The position numbers were made by a program, and so were the translations under genes. Positions 14,900 through 22,700 of a stretch of 28,584 bases of DNA are shown piece after piece. Position 1 is the stretch's first letter. Every line of letters begins with the position of its first letter. The stretch is from a bacterium UBA3756. Its GTDB lineage: Bacteria; Bacteroidota; Bacteroidia; Bacteroidales; Bacteroidaceae. The notes below the pieces were generated by a model. The model saw only the letters and a program-made list of their open reading frames with translations. It made no database searches and was not told where the DNA came from. The stretch spans positions 1 to 28,584 of the forward strand of contig DFGG01000079.1 of the NCBI GenBank assembly GCA_002371695.1, in the 5' to 3' direction.

Positions 14900-16453
14900 A
14901 TGACAATGATTATCCGACGGCTGAAAATAATCTTCATAGCAATGACCTGCCTGGCTATGATGTCTGCCTGTAGAGATTTCGAGAGCGACAGACTGGTAGA
15001 GCAGAGCGTTGGTGACTGTTATATCAATATTGCGATTGCCGTCAGCGGCAGGACTACCCACACCCGTGCCGACGAGCCGAAGGGTGGGGAAGACGGTGAC
15101 GGGCGCGAGGCAGGCTTCGAGCGCGAGAACACCGTGACGGGCATCACCCTTATACTCTATCAGGATGGTGATGGCATCAATACTACAGCAGACCCCGTGC
15201 CCGTGCTTAAGCTGGTGCGCTATTTCCCCGTGACTCTTGGCCACAGAGACACTCAGAATACGGAATATGCGACTAAGACCGATGAGGCTTATTACACTAC
15301 AGGCGTGCAGCCCCTCGGTGCTAATGTTCTGAATTTTGGAGCCGCCTATCACGCCATAGTGATAGCCAATGCTCCAGAAGTGGCAGCATCGCTCACTGAG
15401 GGCACCAGTACGCTGAACGATTTGCGCAACAAGACGCTCAGCACCATCTATGTCGGTGACCCCACTAAGTCTGCTGACGACTGTACCAATTTCGTCATGT
15501 CGTCGGAAGAGGACAATACCATCAACTTTGGCAGCGTGACTGCCAAGAATCTCGATGGCACTCCACATGTCAAAGGGCAGGACCGATTGTTTGACCTCAC
15601 TGGTCAGCCTCTTCGGATTGAGCGCATGGCTGCACGTATCGACTTCCATGCTGCCAACTCCAACGGCTACAAGACTAGCGCGGATAATGCTGCCTATACG
15701 ATTCCCGGTTATGAGTACAACGTGAGTGGTAGCATTACAGACAAGTTTGTCGTTACGGGTATTGTGCCCTTCAATCTGACTAACGGACATGCCACGTACG
15801 GCATAGAGTACCTTCTCAAACGTCTGCGGACTGACATCAGCGACGCCACAACGACTCAATACTTGATTAACGAAACGACGACGAACTATGTGATAGATCC
15901 GAAAACGGATGATAAAACGACGATTGTGACTCCGCCGCTGACTAGTCCATTAGCTAATATCTATACCCTTATCGGTAACAGCTCCTATCCTACACAGCCG
16001 CAGTTGGATAATACTACGGACAATCCATACTATCACTCCATAGAGGCCATGCATGCCTCTTCATCAAAATCAACTATCAGCGAAAAGGAGAACGTGGTTG
16101 TCTGCTATCCCATGGAGAACTGCCTGCTGCCAACGTCGAAACTCTACGACCATGCCACGGGCATCGCTATCATCGGCTATTACTACCAGAACGGTACGGG
16201 CACTGGCACCCGATACGTCTACCTAAGCTATCTCCGCCATCAAGGCGATGCGGCTACTTACGACATCCTGCCTTATACTACTCCCCTTGACAAAGCGGAG
16301 ACTATGGGGGCTACCCCTGCCATGAAATACGGCGTCGTGCGCAACAACATCTACCGCATCAGCATCAACAGCATCGACAAGAAGGGCTCGATGGAGCTCT
16401 CCATCAAGGTGAAGAAGTGGGATCCCTATATCCACGAATATATCTATATGTAA
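14900..16453 (+). CDS. Mfa-like minor fimbrial subunit lipoprotein
   Basis: A 517-residue lipoprotein. The signal peptide ends MMSACRDFE with the cysteine at residue 24. SGRTTHTRADEPKGGED places an Arg about 30-35 residues behind the lipid anchor, the position of the maturation cleavage in type V pilins. GITLILYQDGDG resembles the first core strand of fimbrillins. The C-terminus VVRNNIYRISINSIDKKGS, then IKVKKWDPY, matches the RNN-Y-I-I-I pattern of Mfa-type subunits. Gene order suggests an accessory or tip component comparable to Mfa3 or Mfa4. The ATG at 14900 (MTMIIRRLKIIF) gives a good signal peptide. The next gene starts 22 nt after the stop. Confidence 0.78.
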   Translation: MTMIIRRLKIIFIAMTCLAMMSACRDFESDRLVEQSVGDCYINIAIAVSGRTTHTRADEPKGGEDGDGREAGFERENTVTGITLILYQDGDGINTTADPVPVLKLVRYFPVTLGHRDTQNTEYATKTDEAYYTTGVQPLGANVLNFGAAYHAIVIANAPEVAASLTEGTSTLNDLRNKTLSTIYVGDPTKSADDCTNFVMSSEEDNTINFGSVTAKNLDGTPHVKGQDRLFDLTGQPLRIERMAARIDFHAANSNGYKTSADNAAYTIPGYEYNVSGSITDKFVVTGIVPFNLTNGHATYGIEYLLKRLRTDISDATTTQYLINETTTNYVIDPKTDDKTTIVTPPLTSPLANIYTLIGNSSYPTQPQLDNTTDNPYYHSIEAMHASSSKSTISEKENVVVCYPMENCLLPTSKLYDHATGIAIIGYYYQNGTGTGTRYVYLSYLRHQGDAATYDILPYTTPLDKAETMGATPAMKYGVVRNNIYRISINSIDKKGSMELSIKVKKWDPYIHEYIYM

Positions 16454-16475
16454 ACGCTCTAAAAACTGATATACG

Positions 16476-18449
16476 ATGAAACGATTCAGACTATCATATC
16501 TCCTGATTCTCCCAGCACTGATGATGCTCGCCAGCTGTCAAGGCGAGGACGAGGTAAACGAGGTGAAGAGTGGGGGAGAACCTGTACTAAAGGAAGGCTA
16601 TGCTCAGGTGAAGTTGCATATATCACCTGCTGGTTCCGGCAATAATGCTAATGCCAGGACTCGCGATGGATGGCGTGACCCTATAGCCAAGGATGAGGAG
16701 ATGATGAATATCTGGACCGTGGTCATCGTGGAAGATGCTACGGATGCTGTGAAGCAGATTATTTCATGCAAACCAACTGGCTCTTATACTGCTGGGACTG
16801 ATGATGACCGTGAGGTTGACCCCATTGCAACGCTGCCTCTCGGTACTTATCGCTTCTATTCTTTCGCAAATATCGGTGGAACAAAACTTGAAACGCTATT
16901 GAATCTTCCTACCGGCTCCGTTCCAACGCCTTCTTCAGATGAAATAGTTTCGAAAGCCGTAGGCGACACGCCTGCTACAGGTGGAACCGCCATCAGTGAT
17001 CTTGGCCATGTCTACAAGAGTGGCTCGAACAACAATACTAATCAAGCGACTGCCGATGTTGATATCAATGCTGCCGTCAGTGGCAATAAGTTCGCCAAGT
17101 TCGCAACAACGGATGATAACGGCTTTGGCTCATACGGCATACCCATGAGTAATGTGCAGACAGCCACCATCACCAGCAGCACTAAGCTCGATCTCATTGT
17201 GGTCAGAATGCTGGCTAAAATTGAATTGCGCTTCTACAACGTGACGGGCAAGGACATCAACATCAAGAAGATTACCTTCAAGGATGTCACCAAGAATCCA
17301 ACAGTCACAGAGACCAACCTGAAGCTATTGCCCAACCTCTCATATAAAAATACGATGGAGTATTCACATGGAGACATCCAAACCAATCTGAACACCAGCT
17401 ACACCCAAAGGGAGGATATAGTATTTACTACTCCTGTAAAAGTGAATAAGGAATATAGTGTACTTACTAACCCCAAACTGGCTTCTGAGACAGGTAAATA
17501 CACCTCGGTTTCTTTCTATGTCAATGAGAGTGTTGCCCCTACAGAAAACGGTCTGAATGGTGGCCTGTTCAATGTGGAACTGGAACTGGATAACGATGAT
17601 TATCGTTATGCCCTCATCAGCTCAGGTGAGAACTCCGGCATTACAATTGACGCTAACGGTAATGTTACCTATAGCACCAAACGAGCAGACAACTGGGCAT
17701 ATATAGCCCGCAACGACTACCGAGTTATCCCCATCGTGCTTGATGGCTATCGCTTGGAGATGATACCCTACGACTTCCCTGAGATCGGTGTGTATCCGGC
17801 AAGTGTGCATGAGGTGGATGCCACCAACCATGTCTACGAAATGCTCTTCCATGACTACGGACACTTCCATCTGCTGCCGACTGTGAAGCGTTATTATGCT
17901 GAAGGATCTACTGATAAGACCGATGAGGTGGCTTTCTCCGCTACATCTGGTGGAAGCGGAACTTATTGGACGCTCTATGGCGCAGGTACAACGGCAGCAG
18001 CTGCCGATTGGACGAACTCCTTCAAGTCGTATACCGATGCAACGGCAAATACGGTATTTGATTTGACTTATAATAGCGGAACGGCAACGGCCAAGTTCTA
18101 CGGTAGTCCTGGCTCAACAGGTCTGCCAGATGACAATATCTATCCGACTTCATTGCCTGTCTACCCCACGGCGGTAGACTATTCGGAGAATGGCGACTGG
18201 CCGGTGTTCTATAACAACGAAGGCGCTACCAAATGGCGTCCCAATACCACTGATGCATATCGCCCCTACATCTTCGGACAGATAGCTCCGCAGGAGAGTG
18301 GGGCCGACAAGAAGGTGTTCCATGAGTTCAAGGTCAACCTCTATGTGAACGGTGCCACGACGCCCCGCATCCTGACCTACCGTTTCTATATGCATCTGAA
18401 GCAAGACCATGCGACGGCACGTCGCCGTTCTGCAAGCAGATGCCACTAA
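16476..18449 (+). CDS. Fimbrillin-like (possibly DUF4906) lipoprotein, candidate tip subunit
   Basis: A 657-residue lipoprotein, cysteine at residue 21 (MMLASCQGEDE). ARTRDGWRDP supplies an Arg site as in type V pilins, and EEMMNIWTVVIVEDATD plus LPLGTYRFYSFANIGG resemble the first fimbrillin strands. Middle motifs MLAKIELRFYN and YIARNDYRVIPIVLDGYRLE, then HDYGHFHLLP, recall Prevotella fimbrial-locus proteins assigned to DUF4906; that name is from memory and less certain. The end is unusual: after ILTYRFYMHLKQD it finishes with the basic tail ARRRSASRCH instead of a clear strand. Neither other forward frame continues a recognisable pilin end, so a frameshift is not evident. It is the last gene of the fimbrial run and a terminator is not obvious behind it. 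Confidence 0.75.
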   Translation: MKRFRLSYLLILPALMMLASCQGEDEVNEVKSGGEPVLKEGYAQVKLHISPAGSGNNANARTRDGWRDPIAKDEEMMNIWTVVIVEDATDAVKQIISCKPTGSYTAGTDDDREVDPIATLPLGTYRFYSFANIGGTKLETLLNLPTGSVPTPSSDEIVSKAVGDTPATGGTAISDLGHVYKSGSNNNTNQATADVDINAAVSGNKFAKFATTDDNGFGSYGIPMSNVQTATITSSTKLDLIVVRMLAKIELRFYNVTGKDINIKKITFKDVTKNPTVTETNLKLLPNLSYKNTMEYSHGDIQTNLNTSYTQREDIVFTTPVKVNKEYSVLTNPKLASETGKYTSVSFYVNESVAPTENGLNGGLFNVELELDNDDYRYALISSGENSGITIDANGNVTYSTKRADNWAYIARNDYRVIPIVLDGYRLEMIPYDFPEIGVYPASVHEVDATNHVYEMLFHDYGHFHLLPTVKRYYAEGSTDKTDEVAFSATSGGSGTYWTLYGAGTTAAAADWTNSFKSYTDATANTVFDLTYNSGTATAKFYGSPGSTGLPDDNIYPTSLPVYPTAVDYSENGDWPVFYNNEGATKWRPNTTDAYRPYIFGQIAPQESGADKKVFHEFKVNLYVNGATTPRILTYRFYMHLKQDHATARRRSASRCH

Positions 18450-18615
18450 CGAAAAGAAAACTTGTCGCGCCCAATGCCCGAAGAAGGCTGAAGGCGCGCT
18501 GATATATTGCTCTTTGGCTTAATGACACACAATCCAGTTCCCTTCTTGCGTGAGGGCTGGGGAGGGTATTCGCAATTATTCCCCCCAATCATTTGGAAGT
18601 TTCAATCATTCTTCG
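18450..18615. other. Intergenic stretch without a recognised gene
   Basis: About 165 nt after the last fimbrillin-like gene. A weak GCGCC/GGCGC pairing near 18465-18500 could be a remnant terminator but lacks a T-tract. Nothing else supported. Confidence 0.4.
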
Positions 18616-18623
18616 TATCTTTG
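18616..18623 (+). promoter_or_regulatory. -7 element upstream of two small hydrophobic ORFs
   Basis: TATCTTTG followed by CAG, an exact TAnnTTTG match and the same context as the promoters at 637 and 9450. It lies about 33 nt before the first small ORF. Confidence 0.7.
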
Positions 18624-18655
18624 CAGCGTGAACTGTAAAATCTATACGAATATGA

Positions 18656-18733
18656 ATGCATCAAGGAACATTTAGTCTTCTTGGTACTCTATTTATGGGG
18701 ATATTACTCTTACAAGAAAAGTATAAGAATTAA
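18656..18733 (+). CDS. Putative 25-aa hydrophobic peptide
   Basis: ATG at 18656, stop TAA at 18731-18733. The peptide begins MHQGTFSLLGTLFMG, continues with a leucine-rich stretch and ends QEKYKN, so it has one short hydrophobic segment and a charged tail. An overlapping seven-codon ORF starts at the ATG four bases earlier (18652) in another frame. Support comes from the exact promoter motif upstream and the second small hydrophobic ORF starting 15 nt downstream. No family is recognised. It may be a membrane peptide, a leader peptide, or chance. Confidence 0.35.
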   Translation: MHQGTFSLLGTLFMGILLLQEKYKN

Positions 18734-18748
18734 AGATTGAATAAGATT

Positions 18749-18856
18749 ATGGCTACGATTTATTTTTTGATTTTGGTAGGCGTTGTTGCAGGCTGTGGCT
18801 TTGCCTGGGAGGTTTATTCTGATAAGCAGAGTGAGCGCAGGTCCAAGACCCGTTAA
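18749..18856 (+). CDS. Putative 35-aa small membrane protein
   Basis: ATG at 18749, stop TAA at 18854-18856. A hydrophobic helix (MATIYFLILVGVVAGCGFAW, residues 1-20, with a GxxxG pattern at 11-15) is followed by a polar tail with six Arg/Lys (SDKQSERRSKTR). The absent N-terminal charge and basic C-terminus predict an N-out single-span membrane protein. VAGC also resembles a lipobox, but the n-region has no Lys or Arg, which argues against a lipoprotein. It lies behind the promoter at 18616 and a 25-aa hydrophobic ORF. No family is recognised; possibilities include a small regulator of a membrane protein or a toxic peptide. Confidence 0.5.
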   Translation: MATIYFLILVGVVAGCGFAWEVYSDKQSERRSKTR

Positions 18857-19051
18857 AAGGCGTTGGCTGAGAGAGAACGGCCTGATATAGCTTTTTCCCC
18901 TCGCTGGATTGTGTATCCGGAAACGAAACAAGGCGTTTCCCCGTCGGCCCGATGCGGCTGGCGGGGATTCTCTGTATAGATAGGTGCGGCGAGACAGCCG
19001 TCCATCGCTCTTTGACATGATGACCTCTGTATATATGCAATAAAAGCGAAT
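18857..19051. other. Intergenic stretch without a recognised gene
   Basis: Between the small ORFs and the inverted-repeat block. It holds short hairpin potential (aaacg-cgttt near 18920-18937) only. Open frames on the minus strand here lack family features and run through the repeat block, so they were not called. Confidence 0.4.
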
Positions 19052-19250
19052 AACCCCGCTATCCCCGCTACAATCCGTGTAACGTGGTGATATGCAGTGC
19101 GTTATCGGTAGCGGGGTTGCTCTAAACCCCGCTACCACCCCGCTACATCCCGCTACCGCCCCTGCCATGAATTTGCTACGATCTCACACTATGTTGCCGC
19201 AATATGACATTGGATTTGGCTGAGAGGAAGCCTCTGTCGGAGCCTAAAGG

Positions 19251-19316
19251 CTTCGGAATGGGTGCAAAGATACTTCGGAGTGGGTGAAAGGATGCTTCGG
19301 AGTGGGAGCAAGGTGC
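19251..19316. repeat. Array A: three 22-nt direct repeats
   Basis: Units at 19251-19272, 19273-19294 and 19295-19316 share cttcggagtggg (first unit cttcggaatggg) followed by a variable tgcaaagata-like half. They are contiguous and exactly 22 nt long. Confidence 0.92.
19265..19272 (-). promoter_or_regulatory. Possible leftward -7 element inside array A
   Basis: The minus strand reads TATCTTTG followed by CAC, matching TAnnTTTG. It belongs to the first 22-nt unit; the corresponding bases of the other two units are diverged. It would transcribe leftwards into the left arm of the inverted repeat. Only the motif supports it. Confidence 0.35.
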
Positions 19317-19328
19317 ATTTAAACTACC

Positions 19329-19394
19329 TTACGCGCCTACGCAAAACACCTTACGCGCCTACGCAAAAGGCTTTACGCGCCTACGCAAAATGAA
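19329..19394. repeat. Array B: three 22-nt direct repeats
   Basis: Units at 19329-19350, 19351-19372 and 19373-19394. Each consists of the identical 18-nt core ttacgcgcctacgcaaaa and a variable 4-nt tail (cacc, ggct, tgaa). The sequence differs from array A but the period and copy number are the same. Array B begins 12 nt after array A ends. Confidence 0.95.
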
Positions 19395-19675
19395 TCGGGG
19401 CGAAAAAGCATGGCCGACTATGATGTCAGGCAAACGCATCCATATCTGATGTAAAGAAATCAGAATGAAGCGCACAATAATCAACCAAAACTTGCTGCTC
19501 CTTCCGATAAAAGCCTGAAAATAGCGGGGGTTGTAGCAGGTTTGTAGCGGGGTTGTAGCGGGGTTTTGAGCAACCCCGCTACCGATAACCGCCTGTGCAA
19601 CAACACGTTACACGGATTGTAGCGGGGATAGCGGGGTTCTTCAACCTTTTTGTTGTATGGCAGAGGCTCATAGTC

Positions 19676-19690
19676 ACCATTTCAAATGGT
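19676..19690. promoter_or_regulatory. 15-bp perfect palindrome upstream of the giant gene
   Basis: accattt-c-aaatggt, seven-base arms around a single central base, 79 nt before the start codon of the 2921-residue protein. It has the form of a dimeric regulator's operator. No TAnnTTTG element was found between the inverted-repeat block and the gene. Confidence 0.4.
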
Positions 19691-19768
19691 ATAAGAACAG
19701 AATACTGACGTATAAAACGACATAAGTAAAAAACTAAGGAATAAATAACTAAAAAGATAGACAAGACA

Positions 19769-22700
19769 ATGAAAGTGATGACAAACAAGACGGAGGCCCG
19801 CGGGCTCCAGAGTCGCACGGAAATTAGACAGACAGTGGCGCAAATGGCTGCGCCGAACTTTAAAGACAGTGCCCCGGAGGATTCCCCAGGCCATACCCGG
19901 ACGATACTCAGGCCAGGCTCCAGCCTCGCCCGAAGGGTTGCCATGCTCCTCATCCTGATAATCGGGATGGTCGGTAGTGCGTGGGGAGCAGAAACCATAG
20001 AAAAGTATTTGGTAAAGGGGACTAATTCTGTGACTCCAATTGTTACAGATTTAATATCTCATTTAAGTACAACTAAAGATGATATGAAAGATCATTATTA
20101 TATAAAATGGTATGTTTTATATAATGATGTCAAACAAGATTTGAATACAGGGTCTGCTAGCGGGGCTGCTTATGGGTTTAAAGGACAAAATGGTTTTTGG
20201 CCATATGTATATGATACATCCAAGAAACAAGTTTTTATATATAATGGAACGAAGCATTGGGATAACTCAAATGCCTTCTTGCAGTGGGGGGTGGCCAATC
20301 TATTATATTTGGATACGCCAACATTTTACTCACCATCAACATTTGATGAAAATTGTGTTTTAGTATGTGAAGGAACAGATGTAGCCCCAACAGTAGATGG
20401 CAGTTCTGTTACTACAGAACCCGAGTCAAAGATAATTTATAAGTTTTATTTCAACGCAACAGGAAAGGAACCCGATACCTTTATAGGCACGTTCGCTGGT
20501 ACTCCTTCTGAATTGGAAAAAGAAGTTGCTAGTGCTTCTGAGACATCTGCTACTGTAGATTTCAGTTCCTATGCAGGTGCGAAGTATGCTCGATTTTATG
20601 TTGTTTCTAAATCAGACCCTAGCACAGCTTTGGATATTAGTCGTGACGCAATAACCGTTACAGGTCAGATCAATTGTCCTAAAACGAAGCATGGAGTCTA
20701 TCTCTATAATAGTACTGGGCTAACAGCAGAGGATTTGGATGATGTTACATTGACAATTGCAGGAGGTAATTTGAAAGATTATCTTCTGATAGGCGTATTT
20801 GCTAATGACATCACAGGAATGGATCCTTCTAGTGGCGAAAACATTACAAAAGAACCTACAACACTTTCGAATCAGGTTAACTGTAATTTTGTTTATCCAG
20901 TTAAGACTATAGATAAGTATGTTAAGTGGGATCAACACAGCTATTCCTTTAAAGTCACAGATGATATAACTACTTCAGAAAAAGGTTTAGGTAAGACGCA
21001 AAGTGAACTCGTCGCAAATGGCTACCTGAAATGGTATCTGTTAGATTCTGGCGGTAATAAGGTTACTATGGAAAACAATTATCTCGCTTCATATACGGGA
21101 TGGTCGGTTAATGTGCGTAACACTGCTGAAGGTAGCCAGTGGCCCTGCACGTGGGGAACTGGTAATTATTATTTCTATTCGTCACCTTTTAATAACGATT
21201 ATTTCTCGAAAATCACCGCACCATATATTTTTGCCCCAAATAGTGATACTTTCAGCTTATATCCAGATTATACTGTTGTCTGCGACGCTTCAGACGAGAA
21301 CCTTTCTGGTGGAGTAGAGCCAGAAATTAAGATACGCTATGTATTCCACTTTACACCTACAGGTAAGCCAGTTGACACTTTCCTCAGTGACAGGAAAGGG
21401 TCTATATCTGGCTCTAATCCCAGCAAGGAGATAATCCTTAATACAGATAACGGCTATGACAAATCTACTAATTCAATAGAACTACCTGCTGCAAAGCGCC
21501 CAGACAACTGGCCCAGTGTGGATGCAAAGTATATCCGCTGGTATGTAACAGACTCTAAAGGAGATATCGTAACAGATGCAACTACAGCAACCAATCCTTG
21601 GATAGCCTTGCCATCAGGCTTCTATCGCGATGCAGACCATGGCTATATCTGGTATAGCACAGACGGTACGACAACAAAGGCAACAGGTAGCTTGGATATT
21701 CCCAAAATGACTTTGCCATCAGGGAAGAACCTTGAGGACTATATCCTTGTGGCTCGTATATCTACTACATTGGATAATGCAACAGACGGTAGTACTGTGG
21801 CTGATAATAAGGTGACTAAGGAACCAGCATGGGACACAGAATTCACCTTTACCTATGCCGAGCCATTTAAGGGTGAGGTGACTGGGACAAAGGTGGAGAA
21901 GACCTTCAAACTTGCAGCAAGCCAGTGGAACGCAGCACCGAAGAAGTTCTGCATCGACTTTGACTTTGCGAACTCCAAGATTCTGCTGAAGGACAAGGAT
22001 AACTTAGAAACGCTGGCCTCTGTCTCTATGGACGAGAGTTTCTGGGCAACGAACTATCCCGGAGCTTCCGTCAGCGGGAAGAACTTCTACATCCGTTGGT
22101 TCCTGAAGAATAAAGCGACGGGGGTGGAGACATACATTCCAAAAGGTATTTGCAATATCGATGCCGAGACATTTAGGCCTTGCGATAAAGAAAAGTACGG
22201 GCTCTTCTGGAGCAAAAAGCTTGATGACGGGCAAGTTGACTTGGACGAGATTCTACGTATCATGATTGACGGATCACCAGTAAGCCCTGGCACCGAGTTT
22301 GCTATCACGGATTATGATCTCGTCTGCACCATCGGTACTGACGGCACTGAAAAACTTGATAATGATACCCATCTTGTGACACAGGAACCTGCAACATTGC
22401 AGATGCAATATACGTTCCACTTCGAGGATAAACCGTTTGAGGCAGAGAATCTTGCGACGGTGAAGACAGTCTATAAGACTGCTCTGTATGACAAGACTAC
22501 AGGAAAGATATCTCCGTCACTCTTTGCTAATTATCAAGAAATACTGACAGAGTTATCCTCCACTCTTGACAATGTTAGGGCAAATGGATATGTTCGCTGG
22601 TATGTGACTGACGCGGAAGGTAACTTAGTATCTGATATGGCAGATTGGGGATTTTCTGCTACTGAGGCCTATACCAAGAACAATACTTATGGTCATTATA

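Larger units (their letters stand above)
19052..19638. repeat. Long nested inverted-repeat element with phased 11- and 22-nt repeats
   Basis: The outer arms are a perfect 35-bp inverted repeat at 19052-19086 and 19604-19638 (begins aaccccgctatccccgctac). A second perfect 22-bp inverted pair lies inside at 19101-19122 and 19568-19589 (core atcggtagcggggttgc). Each arm also folds on itself: gtagcggggtt (19108-19118) pairs with aaccccgctac (19125-19135), and the right arm mirrors this. The arms continue into tandem 11-nt units of ccccgctac-type (left, 19127-19160) and ttgtagcgg-type (right, 19529-19563). The roughly 360-nt interior contains two arrays of 22-nt direct repeats. No coding frame explains the structure. 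Confidence 0.92.

Noticed and set aside
18400..18500. Frameshift at the end of the last fimbrillin-like gene
   Set aside because: One alternative frame stops almost at once and the other gives a basic sequence without fimbrillin features, so there is no sequence evidence for a lost reading frame.
18710..19168. 152-codon minus-strand ORF across the left inverted-repeat arm
   Set aside because: Runs through repeats, lacks a promoter and domain features, and overlaps a better supported small ORF.
19052..19638. Interpretation as an insertion sequence or CRISPR array
   Set aside because: No transposase ORF is inside the inverted repeats, and the 22-nt repeats are contiguous with no spacers, so neither fits.
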